A stretch of 64,000 nt of DNA from Pararhodobacter sp. CCB-MM2 (GCF_001691415.1 NZ_LRRR01000012.1:59555-123554), one strand, 5' to 3'. Shown: positions 16,245 to 27,114, counted from the first letter of the stretch. Program-made: numbers and translations. Notes: a model not told the origin generated them from the letters alone.

Positions 16245-17689
16245 CGGGAAAGGGCCTCGGTCAGGATGGCCTTCAGTTCGGCCCGCAGGTGGTCGACCGA
16301 GGCTTCGGCGCGTTGCAGGTCGGCCAGCAGTTCCTCCGGCTCGCCATGGTCCACATCGACCACATGCGGGTTCTTGATGTCGAGGTTGAAGCCGCGCTCG
16401 CGGACCTGGTCGATCGACACCTTCCAGGCGCGCTCGCTTTCCTGCCGCCCCTCCCGCGTCGGCCCGCCCCACCATGCGGCGCAGTCGTCCAAATGCTCCA
16501 GCCGGATCGGCTTGGTCATGGAATAGGCCTTCTGCGTCTCGGGCACGCGGTGTTCCCAATACCAGATGTCCTGCGTGGGCGCGCCCTTTTCAAAGAACAG
16601 CAGGTTGGTGCCGATGGAGGCGTAGGGCTTGAAGACCGAGTTCGGCAGCCGCACGATGGTGTGCAGGTTGCATTCCTCGAGCAGGTGTTCCTTCAGTCGG
16701 GTCTTGATGCCCTCGCCAAAAAGCGAGCCATCGGGCAGGACCACAGCGGCGCGGCCCGTATCCTTGAGCAGGCGAATGATGAGCGCGAGGAAGAGGTCGG
16801 CGGTCTCGCGGGTGCGGAAGGTGGGGAAGTTGTTCTCGATCCCGTCCTCTTCCTTGCCGCCAAAGGGCGGGTTGGACAGGACGATGTCGACCTTGTCCGC
16901 CTGTCCCCAGCTGACCAACGGGCGGGCGAGCGTGTTATCATGTCGGATCCAGGACGGCTCCTCGACACCGTGCAGCAGCATGTTGGTGACGCAGAGCATG
17001 TGGGGCAGCGGTTTCTTCTCGACCGCGCGCAGAGAGGCCTGCATCAGCGTCTCGTCCTCGGGGCGCTTGATGTGTTTGTCACGCATGTGGCGCATGGCGC
17101 AGGTGAGGAAACCGCCGGTGCCGCAAGCCGGGTCCATGAGGATCTCGCCGGGCCTCGGGTCCACCTGCTGCACCATGAAGGCGGTGACGGCGCGGGGCGT
17201 GTAGTATTCGCCGGCGTTGCCCGCGTTCTGCAGGTCGTTCAGCAGCTGTTCGTAGATGTCGCCGAAGTGCTGGCGTTCGGTGAGGTTGTTGAAATCGACC
17301 TCGTTGATCTTGTTGATCACCTGCCGCATGAGCTGGCCGGACTTCATGTAGTTGTAAGCGTCCTCGAAGACATCGCGCACAACCTTGGCGCGGGCGCCTT
17401 TCTGCGGCGACAAGAGCTTGAGACGCGGGAAGAGGTCGTCGTTGACGAAGCTCAGCAGGGCGTCGCCCGTGATGCCCTCGGGATCGGCCGCCCAGAAGCG
17501 CCATTGCAGGTCCTCGGGGATCGGCGAGGTGTAGTGGTCGAGGGTGATCTCCAGCGCCTCGTCCTGGTCATCCATGATCTTGAGGAAGAACATCCAGACC
17601 AGCTGCGACATGCGCTGCGCGTCGCCGTCGACGCCGGTGTCCTTGCGCATGATGTCCTGAATGGACTTGACGAGGTTGCGGACGGACAT
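16241..17689 (-). CDS. hsdM: type I restriction-modification DNA methyltransferase subunit
   Basis: The product has 482 residues. It has an N-terminal helical domain (RNLVKSIQDIMRKDTGVDGD), an S-adenosylmethionine-binding motif DPACGTGGF at residues 186-194 and the catalytic motif NPPF at 273-276, which marks N6-adenine methylation. It methylates the host target with HsdS and forms the core of the restriction complex. It begins 2 bases after hsdR and overlaps hsdS by 4 bases. Confidence 0.95.
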   Translation of the reverse strand: MSVRNLVKSIQDIMRKDTGVDGDAQRMSQLVWMFFLKIMDDQDEALEITLDHYTSPIPEDLQWRFWAADPEGITGDALLSFVNDDLFPRLKLLSPQKGARAKVVRDVFEDAYNYMKSGQLMRQVINKINEVDFNNLTERQHFGDIYEQLLNDLQNAGNAGEYYTPRAVTAFMVQQVDPRPGEILMDPACGTGGFLTCAMRHMRDKHIKRPEDETLMQASLRAVEKKPLPHMLCVTNMLLHGVEEPSWIRHDNTLARPLVSWGQADKVDIVLSNPPFGGKEEDGIENNFPTFRTRETADLFLALIIRLLKDTGRAAVVLPDGSLFGEGIKTRLKEHLLEECNLHTIVRLPNSVFKPYASIGTNLLFFEKGAPTQDIWYWEHRVPETQKAYSMTKPIRLEHLDDCAAWWGGPTREGRQESERAWKVSIDQVRERGFNLDIKNPHVVDVDHGEPEELLADLQRAEASVDHLRAELKAILTEALSR

Positions 17690-17691
17690 GG

Positions 17692-20145
17692 TCAGGCACT
17701 TTCTTCGTAGAGCGCCGCCTGCATTTCATGCACGGCGCGAATGTAATCTGGTTTCTTACCGAAAGCCCGGATCAGTTCAACCTCGGTGCCCATGCCGGAG
17801 AAGGGGTTGATTTTCAGGATCTTGGGATCGTCAATAGTGATGACGCCGTCGTCCGAGTACTTGTCGAGCAGGGCCTCGAGAACAGCGCGCGCCTGGGGAC
17901 CGAACTTTGTGAACACGTCGCGTTTCTTGACATTCTCGGCACGTTCCCTGCGGGTCAGCGGCTTGGCGTCAAAGGCGATGTGGCAGATCAAGTCGAATGG
18001 GTCGAGATCGAGTCCCAGCTCGTCGGCGATCAAGTCGAGGGGCAGTCCCTCATCGGCGAGCTCCTCGATCAGGGCGTTCTTGCGTTCGCTTTCTTTCCAG
18101 CGGCGCAGGAAGTCGTCGAGGCTGGTGAACCGCTGACGCATGGCCTTGCGGGTGTAGTCGCGCAGGGACTCGGTCACCAGCTTGCCGTTCTCGTCGAGGT
18201 ATTCGACGCGCTCTGCGACGATATCGGCGCCCACGCCGTCGATGTAGACCTTCGGGCGTGGACCGGTGCCGGTGGTGCTCAGGATGCTTTCGTTGCGCGG
18301 ATCGATCAGGACGGTCTCGTTTTCGCGGAGGTCATCCGGGATCGAGGAGTCGTCGTTGTTGGTCGGGGTATCGTCCGGTGGGGTCACAGGATCATCCGGG
18401 CCTGGTTGGTAGATCTGGACGGGTTCTCCGTCGAAGTCGGGATCGGCGAAATGGCTCGATGCGCCGCGGAAATCCATCAGCGTGAAGAACAGCTTCCGGC
18501 TGTCTTCGTGCACGCGTGTGCCGCGTCCGACGATCTGCTTGAACTCGGTCATCGACCCGACTTCCCGATCGAGTACGATCAGACGGCAGGTCTGAGCATC
18601 GACACCGGTGGACAGCAGCTTGGATGTCGTGACGATCACGGGAAAGGAAGCCTCGGGGTCGATGAAGTTCCCGAGCTGTTCGATCCCTTCCTTGTCGTTC
18701 CCGGTGATGCGCATGACATAGCGCGCGTTTTTCGCGACGAGGTCTGCATTCTCATTGATCAAGGCCTGCCGCATACGGGCTGCATGTTCCTGATCCACGC
18801 AGAAGACGATGGTCTTCGCCATGCGGTCCCCGCTGTCGCGCAAGAACTCGGTCACTTTCTTTGCGACGAGCTTGGTCCGATCATCGAGCACCAAGGTGCG
18901 GTCAAAGTCCTTGGCGTTGTAGATCCGATCCTCGACTTCTTCACCATCCCGATCCAACTGCCCTTTCTCGGGGCGGTACCCTTGCACATCGCGGTCGATG
19001 TGGACCTTGATGACCTTGTAAGGCGCGAGGAAACCGTCACGGATGCCTTGCTTCAGGGTGTAGCTGTAAACCGGTGCGCCGAAGTACTCGATGTTCGAGG
19101 CGTACTCCGTCTCTTTCGGAGTCGCGGTCAGGCCGATCTGCACGGCAGACGAGAAGTGATCCAGGATCTCACGCCAAGCCGAGTCCGCTGATGCGCTGCC
19201 CCGGTGGCATTCATCGATGATGATCAGGTCGAAGAAGTCCTTGGAAAACTCACGGTAGATCTTTTGGCTCTCGTTTGGCCCGGTGATCGCCTGATACAGG
19301 CCAAGGTAAATCTCATAGGACGGGTCGATCCGTCGCTTGTTGTCCAGCGCGAGGGTCACGCTTTCTCGCGTCCCGTCAGGGCGCTCGATGGTTTTCGACT
19401 GCGTAGAGAGCTTCGCCATCTTGCCGCTAAAGGGCCGGAAGTCGTTGATCATGGTCTGGTCGATCAGGACGTTTCGGTCGGCCAGAAACAGCACCCGTTT
19501 TCCCGGGAACGCGTTGCGAAAGCGCCAGATGATCTGAAACGCTGTATAGGTCTTGCCTGTCCCCGTCGCCATGACGAGCAGTACGCGATCCTGACCCTTG
19601 GCAATCGCCTCCATCGTCTTGTTGATCGCGTTGACCTGATAGTATCTCGGCTCCTTGCCGGACCCGTCGTCGTGGTAGTCTTGGAGGGCGATCTTTTCTT
19701 CCGCGTCGGTCAAACCTTTCCAGACCTTGTAGCGGTGCCAAAGCTCACCAGCGCTCGGAAACTCGTCCAATCCCAATGTTTGCTCGACTTCGGGTGACGT
19801 GCCAGTTCGGTCGTGGAAAATGAAGCCGTCGCCATTCGAAGAAAACACGAACGGGATATCCAGCGTTTCGGCATAGCCCAGGGCTTGCTGCATGCCGCCA
19901 CCCATAGGCTGCTTGTTATCCTTCGCTTCGATAATGGCGATGGGGATGTTGGGCTTGGCAGAGAGAATGTAGTCAGCGCGCTTCCCTTCACCGCGACTGA
20001 CCATCTTGCCGCGCACGATGATCCGCCCTTTGGTGAAGCTGACTTCTTCGCGGATCTGGGTGGTGAGGTTCCAGCCGGCGGCGACCAGCGCGGGAGTAAT
20101 GAATTTCGAGCAGATATCGCGCTCGCTAAGAATCCGCTTATCCAT
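17692..20145 (-). CDS. hsdR: type I restriction enzyme endonuclease/translocase subunit
   Basis: The product has 817 residues. The N-terminus has a nuclease core with D58 and E73-A-K75 (IIEAKD). The motor has Walker A ATGTGKT at 193-199 and DECH at 311-314, followed by the second RecA-like domain (VVTTSKLLSTGVDAQTC, QIVGRGTR). The length and the C-terminal region resemble the EcoEI-type subfamily. It moves DNA with ATP and cuts far from unmodified sites. It is the first gene of the operon hsdR-hsdM-hsdS-small gene. Nothing looks truncated, so the system appears intact. Confidence 0.93.
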   Translation of the reverse strand: MDKRILSERDICSKFITPALVAAGWNLTTQIREEVSFTKGRIIVRGKMVSRGEGKRADYILSAKPNIPIAIIEAKDNKQPMGGGMQQALGYAETLDIPFVFSSNGDGFIFHDRTGTSPEVEQTLGLDEFPSAGELWHRYKVWKGLTDAEEKIALQDYHDDGSGKEPRYYQVNAINKTMEAIAKGQDRVLLVMATGTGKTYTAFQIIWRFRNAFPGKRVLFLADRNVLIDQTMINDFRPFSGKMAKLSTQSKTIERPDGTRESVTLALDNKRRIDPSYEIYLGLYQAITGPNESQKIYREFSKDFFDLIIIDECHRGSASADSAWREILDHFSSAVQIGLTATPKETEYASNIEYFGAPVYSYTLKQGIRDGFLAPYKVIKVHIDRDVQGYRPEKGQLDRDGEEVEDRIYNAKDFDRTLVLDDRTKLVAKKVTEFLRDSGDRMAKTIVFCVDQEHAARMRQALINENADLVAKNARYVMRITGNDKEGIEQLGNFIDPEASFPVIVTTSKLLSTGVDAQTCRLIVLDREVGSMTEFKQIVGRGTRVHEDSRKLFFTLMDFRGASSHFADPDFDGEPVQIYQPGPDDPVTPPDDTPTNNDDSSIPDDLRENETVLIDPRNESILSTTGTGPRPKVYIDGVGADIVAERVEYLDENGKLVTESLRDYTRKAMRQRFTSLDDFLRRWKESERKNALIEELADEGLPLDLIADELGLDLDPFDLICHIAFDAKPLTRRERAENVKKRDVFTKFGPQARAVLEALLDKYSDDGVITIDDPKILKINPFSGMGTEVELIRAFGKKPDYIRAVHEMQAALYEESA

Positions 20146-21013
20146 GTCGTCCTACCGGAATACCCAACCACAAGATCAATGTCTGACGCTACTTTGCTGC
20201 CGTGCCCAAAGACAAGCGCGGGTATCAACAGTCGACGGCGCCGAGGTCAGGCCTTGAAACTGCTTTTCGTCATGTCCGACATTCAGATGGAAGTGGCGTA
20301 GACCCTGATGTGCTCAGCTTTTGCGCCGGGGGCACAAACCCGTGGGGGTGGACGATGATTAAGCGAGAGCTGGCCGACACCACGGGCTTGCGGGAAAAGG
20401 GCTTCACTTTCTTCGTACCCTTTATCGTAGAGGCTGACATCCGTTCGGTCGACGATAACGCGTTCGGGGTGATTGCGACTGCGACGAGTCGTCAGCACTC
20501 TTGTGCTTTAACGGCGATTGATGCGGTTTGGAAAAGGCGTGACTCGCGCCAGCAAGGATGCAACGCGGGAAGAGCGTCAGCTCTATGCATGGCTCCGCGA
20601 CAAGATCGGTTGCGTTGAATTTGGCTGAACTTTGGGAAGTGCGAAGCAGGAGCACCGGGCAGTCTTACTTCGTTCCGGCTCGGATGGAGCCACGTCGGAT
20701 GCATCAATGTTCGGGCACCCGTCTCTTTACCCACGACACCTGCGCGTCGGTGGCTTTAGGCGACCGCCCTTTGCAGAGCTTACAACGCATCTACGGCTCG
20801 TTGGGAAGCCGGCATAGTACAGCCCGCAGGGGCCGAACCCGGCGCCATCGCAACGCTCTCGCCGATTGTGTCCAGAGCGATCTGCGACTCTCTGGTGTTT
20901 CTGATGTAGCAGAAACTGTAGCAAATTCTGTAGCAAGTAGCTGCAAGTCGCCGAGTGACAGCCCAAAATTCAGTTTGATTTCAAGAACTTGGGCGATCTC
21001 TGTCGAGGAGTAA
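20146..21013. other. 868-bp stretch without a supported gene, next to tRNA-Phe
   Basis: The overlapping short frames here have no recognisable products. The hsd operon promoter should lie at its left end, reading leftwards. Near its right end are three copies of TGTAGCA with a 12-bp period. This is the zone beside the tRNA 3' end where an integrative element would have its attachment site; I did not find a second copy of the tRNA end in the window. Confidence 0.4.
20905..20935. repeat. three TGTAGCA copies with a 12-bp period
   Basis: TGTAGCA occurs at 20905, 20917 and 20929, with similar linkers (GAAAC and AATTC). The cluster is about 80 bases from the 3' end of tRNA-Phe. Short phased repeats beside a tRNA are typical of integrase arm sites, but this is an inference. 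Confidence 0.5.
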
Positions 21014-21088
21014 TGGTGCCCGGGGGCGGAATCGAACCACCGACACGAGGATTTTCAATCCACTGCTCTACCCCTGAGCTACCCGGGC
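21014..21088 (-). tRNA. tRNA-Phe (GAA)
   Basis: The minus strand gives a 75-base tRNA: acceptor GCCCGGG pairs with CCCGGGC, followed by discriminator A and an encoded CCA. The D arm is GCTCAGGGGTAGAGC, the anticodon loop TTGAAAA carries GAA, and the T arm is GGTGG-TTCGATT-CCGCC. The anticodon stem has one T-T mismatch at its second pair. The 3' end faces the accessory island. Confidence 0.96.
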
Positions 21089-21262
21089 ACGGGAGAAGGC
21101 GTCGCCTTCTGGGTGGGCGTGTCTTAGGTCAGCCCGCGGGGAGTGTCCAGAGGGAAATTCACACTCTTCGAAGACTTCGCTCACCTTGCCGTTCCCCGCC
21201 CCTCGTGCGATCTTTCATGCGTTCAGGAACGCGGGCCCGATGGGGTCCGGAAAGGCCCCGAC

Positions 21263-22180
21263 ATGCGCCCGATCCGCGGGATCACCTACAAGCTCATCTC
21301 TGTGGCGATGTTCATCACCATGTCGAGTCTCGTGAAATCCGTCTCGGATACCATCCCGCCCGGAGAAGCCGTTTTCTTCCGCTCGTTCTTCGCCATGCCG
21401 GTGATTCTGGTCTGGCTGGCCTTCCGCCGGGAGCTGAAGACTGGCCTGCGGGTCTCGAAGCCGCTCGGTCATTTCTGGCGCGGTCTTGTCGGGACCACGT
21501 CCATGGGGATGGGCTTTGCCGCGCTCGCCTTCCTCCCGCTGCCCGAGGTCACGGCGATCGGCTATGCCGCGCCGCTTTTGGTGGTGATCTTCGCCTCGAT
21601 GTTCCTGGGCGAGGACGTCCGGGTCTTCCGCCTGTCTGCCGTCTTCGCAGGGCTGGCCGGGGTGATGATCGTGCTCTCGCCGCGCCTTTCGGTCGGCGCG
21701 GATGTCACCACCGGTGAGGCCTTCGGGGCGATGCTGGCGCTGACCGGGGCCGTTTGCGCGGCCTTGGCGCAGGTCACCGTGCGCAAGCTGGTGGCGACCG
21801 AGCAGACGGCGGCCATCGTCTTTTGGTTCTCGTTCACCGCGGCGGGGCTGGGGCTGCTGACATTGCCCTTCGGCTGGGCAATGCCGTCGCCAACCGAGGC
21901 TGTCACGCTGGTGCTGATGGGGCTGATCGGCGGGGTGGGGCAGATCTTCCTGACCTCGAGCTACCGCGAGGCCGATGCCTCGCTGGTCGCGCCCTTCGAC
22001 TATGCGTCGATGCTGCTGGCACTGGCGATCGGCTATTGGGTGTTCGGCGAGGTCCCGACCGGGACCATGCTGATCGGCGCCTCGATCGTGGTCTCAGCCG
22101 GGATCTTCATCATCTGGCGTGAACGTCAGCTGGGGCTTGAGCGGGCCAAGCAGCGCAAGGCGATGTCGCCGCAGGGGTAA
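21263..22180 (+). CDS. DMT-superfamily (EamA-type) transporter
   Basis: With the ATG at 21263, preceded by GGAAAGG, the product has 305 residues and about ten hydrophobic helices in two halves, as in the EamA family. Landmarks are VFFRSFFAMPVIL in the first half and EADASLVAPFDYASMLLALAIGYWVFGE in the second. It is an inner-membrane exporter or importer of small metabolites; the substrate cannot be inferred. It stands alone, transcribed away from tRNA-Phe. The in-frame start at 21143 would add 40 residues without transporter character. Confidence 0.85.
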   Translation: MRPIRGITYKLISVAMFITMSSLVKSVSDTIPPGEAVFFRSFFAMPVILVWLAFRRELKTGLRVSKPLGHFWRGLVGTTSMGMGFAALAFLPLPEVTAIGYAAPLLVVIFASMFLGEDVRVFRLSAVFAGLAGVMIVLSPRLSVGADVTTGEAFGAMLALTGAVCAALAQVTVRKLVATEQTAAIVFWFSFTAAGLGLLTLPFGWAMPSPTEAVTLVLMGLIGGVGQIFLTSSYREADASLVAPFDYASMLLALAIGYWVFGEVPTGTMLIGASIVVSAGIFIIWRERQLGLERAKQRKAMSPQG

Positions 22181-22192
22181 GCCCGCGCCGCG

Positions 22193-22549
22193 TCAGAGGG
22201 GCGACCAGAACACCAACCGATTGCCGAACGGGTCGGCGATGCTCGTCTCGCGGGCGCCCCAGGGCTGGTCCTGCAGGCCGGGCCGGGCAAAGCCGTAGCG
22301 CTTGTCGTTCAGGGCGGCGCAAAAGGCCGCCACATCCGGCACCTCGATCCGCAGGGTGGCGCCGGGGGCGGCGTCGCCATGGTGTTCGGACAGGTGCAGG
22401 ACGCAGTCCCCGTGCTGAAGGCCCATGTAAAGCGGCAGCTCGGGGTCGAAGCGGTGCCGGAACACCACCTCGAACCCCAGAAAATCCCGATAGAATTCCA
22501 GCGCCTTGGCTTCGTCGAAGCTGCGCAGGATCGGCACCGGTGCCTTCAT
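22193..22549 (-). CDS. VOC-superfamily protein (glyoxalase/bleomycin-resistance type)
   Basis: The protein has 118 residues, the size of a single VOC domain. It opens with the typical beta-alpha start (PVPILRSFDEAKALEFYRDFLGFEVVFRH) and ends with ADPFGNRLVFW. Such proteins form dimers with a metal site and act as glyoxalases, dioxygenases or antibiotic-binding proteins. It directly follows the HerA-like ATPase gene, with the start and stop sharing one base. Confidence 0.8.
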   Translation of the reverse strand: MKAPVPILRSFDEAKALEFYRDFLGFEVVFRHRFDPELPLYMGLQHGDCVLHLSEHHGDAAPGATLRIEVPDVAAFCAALNDKRYGFARPGLQDQPWGARETSIADPFGNRLVFWSPL

Positions 22550-24105
22550 CAGCGACCGCGGAACAGGCTGCCCAGCACGCCCCGGACGATGGCGCTGCCG
22601 GCGCGGGTACCGATGGAGCGGGCCATGGATTTGGTGAAGGCCTCGGTCACCGAATCGCTGCGCGAGGACCGGCTGGAGCTGGAGCGCGAGCTGCTGCGGG
22701 ACGTCGGCGCCTCCTCGTTCACCCGGCGCGAGCGGGACGAGTTGGGCGAATAACGGCGGGCGCGAGTGAAGCCCTCGTCGGCCTGTTCCTCGGCCCGGCC
22801 CGCTTCTTCAGCGGCCTTGCCAGCGCGCCGGGCCAACATCTCATGCGCCGAATCGCGGTCGACCGGGGTGTCGTACTTCCGGCCCATCGGCGAGGCGGCG
22901 ATCACCTGCCGCCGCGTCCCCTCATCGCAGGGCCCCATGGCCGAGGCCGGCGGGCGGATCAGCGTGCGCTCGACGATGCCCGGCACACCTTTGGCCTCCA
23001 GGAACGAGGTCACGGCCTCACCGACGCCGACCTCACGAATCGCCGCTTCGGTGTCGAAGCGTGGGTTCGGCCGGTAGGTCTGCGCGGCGCGGCGCAGGGC
23101 CTGCTGGTCGCGGGCGGTGAAGGCGCGCAGCGCATGCTGGACGCGGTTGCCCAGCTGGCCCAGCACGTCCTCGGGTACGTCATCGGGGTCTTGGGTGATG
23201 AAATAGATGCCAACGCCCTTGGAGCGGATGAGCCGCGCCACCTGCTCGACCTTGTCGACCAGGGCCTTGGGGGCGCCGTCGAACAGCAGATGGGCCTCGT
23301 CGAAGAAGAACACCATCTTCGGCTTCTCGGCATCGCCGACCTCGGGCAGCTCCTCGAACAGCTCGGACATCAGCCACAGCATGAAGGTCGCATAAAGGCG
23401 GGGCGTCTCCATCAGCCGGGCGGCATGCAGGATGTTCACCTGCCCACGTCCCTCAGAGCTGGTGCGGATCAGGTCCGAAATCGCCAGCGCCGGCTCACCG
23501 AAGAAATTCGCCGCGCCTTGGTTCTCCAGCACCAGAAGCCGCCGCTGAATCGCGCCGATCGAAGCGGTGGTGACATTGCCGTATTTCTCGGACATCTCGC
23601 GCTGGTTCTCGCCGAGGAAGCCCAGCATTGCCCGCAGATCGTCAAGATCGAGGATCGGCCAGCCTTCCTCGTCGGACAGGCGGAAAGCGACGTTGATCAC
23701 GCCCTCCTGCGCCTCGGTCAGCTCCAACACGCGCGACAACAGCAGCGGGCCCATATCGGCGATGGTGGTGCGGACGGGATGGCCCATCTGACCGAACAGA
23801 TCCCAGAAGGTGACCGGCATCGCCTCGTAGCTCAGCGGCCCCAGCCCGATCTGGTCCGCCCGGCGCTGGAAGCTGTCACGCGGCGTGCCCGCGACAGCCA
23901 TGCCGCCCACATCGCCCTTCACATCGGTCAGAAAGACAGGGACGCCGGCGCGGCTGAATTCCTCGGCCATGATCTGCATGGTGATCGTCTTGCCGGTGCC
24001 GGTTGCCCCCGCGATCAGCCCGTGCCGGTTGCCGTATTTCAGCAGCAGCTCCTCGGCCACCGCGTAATTCTCGCCGCCGCCCCCGATAAACAGGCTTTCT
24101 GCCAT
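22549..24105 (-). CDS. HerA-like ATPase of the DUF853/YjgR type
   Basis: The protein has 518 residues with Walker A GATGTGKT at 33-40 and Walker B-like KMVFFFDEAHLLFDG near residue 270. Further motifs are DVKGDVGGMAVAGT and LIRSKGVGIYFITQDPDDVPEDVLGQLGNRVQHALR. The C-terminal 70 residues are low-complexity and rich in S, R and E (RSSSRSSSSRSSRSDS). This family is widespread but its cellular role is not settled. It is followed by the VOC gene. Confidence 0.85.
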   Translation of the reverse strand: MAESLFIGGGGENYAVAEELLLKYGNRHGLIAGATGTGKTITMQIMAEEFSRAGVPVFLTDVKGDVGGMAVAGTPRDSFQRRADQIGLGPLSYEAMPVTFWDLFGQMGHPVRTTIADMGPLLLSRVLELTEAQEGVINVAFRLSDEEGWPILDLDDLRAMLGFLGENQREMSEKYGNVTTASIGAIQRRLLVLENQGAANFFGEPALAISDLIRTSSEGRGQVNILHAARLMETPRLYATFMLWLMSELFEELPEVGDAEKPKMVFFFDEAHLLFDGAPKALVDKVEQVARLIRSKGVGIYFITQDPDDVPEDVLGQLGNRVQHALRAFTARDQQALRRAAQTYRPNPRFDTEAAIREVGVGEAVTSFLEAKGVPGIVERTLIRPPASAMGPCDEGTRRQVIAASPMGRKYDTPVDRDSAHEMLARRAGKAAEEAGRAEEQADEGFTRARRYSPNSSRSRRVNEEAPTSRSSSRSSSSRSSRSDSVTEAFTKSMARSIGTRAGSAIVRGVLGSLFRGR

Positions 24106-24138
24106 GCGCTCGCTCCCCGGGGCGACTCCGCGCCCCTT

Positions 24139-24188
24139 TCACTTTGTCTCAAATACTCCACGGGGGTGTGGGGGTGTGAAACCCCCAC
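24139..24188. repeat. intergenic GC-rich palindromic repeat (degenerate copy)
   Basis: The sequence follows the pattern of the family seen at 35615, 40085, 49030, 49135, 54293 and 56467: a T-rich start, AAATA, and then a G-run and C-run hairpin. This copy is degenerate. It lies between serB and the HerA-like gene, where it may help end transcription. Confidence 0.5.
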
Positions 24189-24214
24189 CTCCGGCGCCTG
24201 CCAGAAGCGCGGCC

Positions 24215-25093
24215 TCAGACTGCCGCGAAATCCTGCTCGGCGTAACCCTGCAAATACAGAAGCGCAGTCAGATCGCCGTGGTTCACCCGCAGCTCGCATT
24301 GCGCCGCGACCGAGGGCTTCGCATGCAGCGCCACGCCCGCGCCGGCCAGATGCAGCATGCCGAGATCATTGGCCCCGTCGCCCACCGCGATCACCTGCTC
24401 CGGCGTCAGGCCCAGCCGCTCGGTGATCTGGTTCAGCGCATCGACCTTGGCCTGCTTGCCGAGGATCGGCATCCCGACCTCGCCGGTCAGCTTGCCATCC
24501 TCGGCCAGCAAAGTGTTCGCCCGGTTCTCGTCAAAGCCCAGCTCGGCCGCGACCTTGGCGGTGAAGGCGGTGAAGCCGCCCGAGACTAAGGCCGCGTGGC
24601 CGCCATGCGCCTTCATCGTCGCGATCAGCACCTTGCCGCCGGGCATGTAGGTGATTCGCTCGGCCAGCACCTGATCGATCACGCCGACCGGCAGGTCCTT
24701 CAGCAACCCGACGCGCTCTTTCAGCGCCGATTCGAAGTCCAGCTCGCCATTCATCGCCCGCGCGGTGATGCCCGCGACATGCGCGCCGACACCGGCCATG
24801 TCGGCCAGCTCGTCGATGCATTCCTGCTGGATCATCGTCGAATCCATATCCGCGAGCAGCATCGCCTTGCGCCGCCCCTCGGTCTTCTGGACGCAGAGAT
24901 CGACGCTCATCGCCTGCAGACTTTCCCAGCTTTCCCAAAGGTTCGAGGGCTTCTCCGCGATCTCGAACTCGGCCGCGACGCCGCGCTTCAGCCAGCGCGC
25001 GGTGCCGCCGCCCATGGCATTGCGCAGGGTTTCCACAAGCGTGGTTTCCAGCACCGGATTGGCAGGGTTGGTGAGCATCGTCACGGTGTACAC
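24215..25093 (-). CDS. serB: phosphoserine phosphatase
   Basis: The product has 292 residues. The HAD motif I is DMDST with nucleophile D82 and D84, followed by [11 protein letters not shown], then [10 protein letters not shown] (motif II) and [12 protein letters not shown] (motif IV). It removes phosphate from O-phospho-L-serine, the last step of serine synthesis. It stands close to serC and serA, which run the opposite way, so the whole pathway is together. A gene of unknown function overlaps its 5' end by 13 bases. Confidence 0.95.
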   Translation of the reverse strand: MYTVTMLTNPANPVLETTLVETLRNAMGGGTARWLKRGVAAEFEIAEKPSNLWESWESLQAMSVDLCVQKTEGRRKAMLLADMDSTMIQQECIDELADMAGVGAHVAGITARAMNGELDFESALKERVGLLKDLPVGVIDQVLAERITYMPGGKVLIATMKAHGGHAALVSGGFTAFTAKVAAELGFDENRANTLLAEDGKLTGEVGMPILGKQAKVDALNQITERLGLTPEQVIAVGDGANDLGMLHLAGAGVALHAKPSVAAQCELRVNHGDLTALLYLQGYAEQDFAAV

Positions 25094-25656
25094 GGGTGGT
25101 CTCCGTCATTCGGGCGGGCGTTCCGCCTCTGGATTTCAAGGATTTCGCCGAGCCGCAAGCTCATTTGCCGGCACGCCTGACGCAGGCCGTCATAGCCTCT
25201 GAAGCGGAAGGAAGAGTTCGGCGATTGCCATATGATGCGGAAATCGGGGCCCTCCGGGAGGGTCACATCGGCAGCCATACCGTCAAAATGTGCGAGCAAT
25301 TGATGTCGCTGCCGCCTTGCCGCTTCCAGGTATCCCCGAGTGGCGCCGCGACGCCAGCCATTTGCGTCATCGCTATGGTCGCAGAGCCGCTCCAGCAGAT
25401 CCTGCAGCACGGGTTCGTTGTTCGCAGAGATATTCGGGCCTGCGGAGCCCGGCACGAGAAGTTGGCAGACAGAAAGGATCGCGGCGGCGTTCAAGCCTTT
25501 GTAGAGGGTCGCTTTATCGCGGTCAGCGCGGTCTTCGTTGGCGACCCGGACCAGCAGCTCAAGATAGCTGGCGGCGTCGTCCAGTGCGATTCGCCAGGCT
25601 TCAAGCCGGACCACGACCGGAACGGCGAGGGATATGTCGCCGAAGGGCGTCGGCAT
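25081..25656 (-). CDS. hypothetical protein upstream of serB
   Basis: The ATG at 25656 has AGGGAG 8-9 bases before it and gives 191 residues; a TTG two codons upstream is also possible. The chain is mostly helical ([36 protein letters not shown]) with a basic middle ([17 protein letters not shown]). No signal peptide and no family recognised. It overlaps serB by 13 bases in the same direction, so both would share a transcript. The gene may be strain-specific. Confidence 0.5.
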   Translation of the reverse strand: MPTPFGDISLAVPVVVRLEAWRIALDDAASYLELLVRVANEDRADRDKATLYKGLNAAAILSVCQLLVPGSAGPNISANNEPVLQDLLERLCDHSDDANGWRRGATRGYLEAARRQRHQLLAHFDGMAADVTLPEGPDFRIIWQSPNSSFRFRGYDGLRQACRQMSLRLGEILEIQRRNARPNDGDHPCTP

Positions 25657-25821
25657 GGGCAAACTCCCTGCGTGTTTCCGATGGTGGATTTTCGGCGTCG
25701 CTTTCGCGATCTCAAGTGCCGCATTAGGTCAATTTTCCGGCTTGTGAAAGGGATCGCGCCGGAATATCGGTTGCGGCGGGACACCTCTCCCCAACGAGAG
25801 GCATATATCTGGAAGGGTACG

Positions 25822-26979
<1,158 letters not shown>

Positions 26980-26988
26980 TCGCGCAGC

Positions 26989-27086
26989 GGTGGGGTGAAA
27001 CCCCACCCTACAGCCTTCCCGCGGGGCGCCATGGTGTCGCCCCGCCTCCCCACAGAGATTTCCGTAGGGTGGGATTTCATCCCACC
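26989..27086. repeat. 98-bp composite palindromic element between serC and serA
   Basis: Two outward copies of a 23-bp hairpin unit (26989-27011 and 27064-27086, the second starting GTAGGGTGGG) flank a central hairpin GCGGGGCG/CGCCCCGC (27021-27028 and 27038-27045). The outer units face each other as inverted repeats, like a small non-coding mobile element. A third unit sits inside cobB at 36293. It may also affect mRNA stability between serC and serA. Confidence 0.8.
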
Positions 27087-27114
27087 GCTCACTGGACCAT
27101 CCAAGGATAGACCC

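Noticed and set aside
20283..20498. 71-residue frame between hsdR and tRNA-Phe that looked like a transposase piece
   Set aside because: No motif, no ribosome binding site and no neighbouring inverted repeats; too weak to call.
22540..24426. 628-residue plus-strand frame over the HerA-like gene
   Set aside because: Shadow of the minus-strand ATPase, which has clear Walker motifs.
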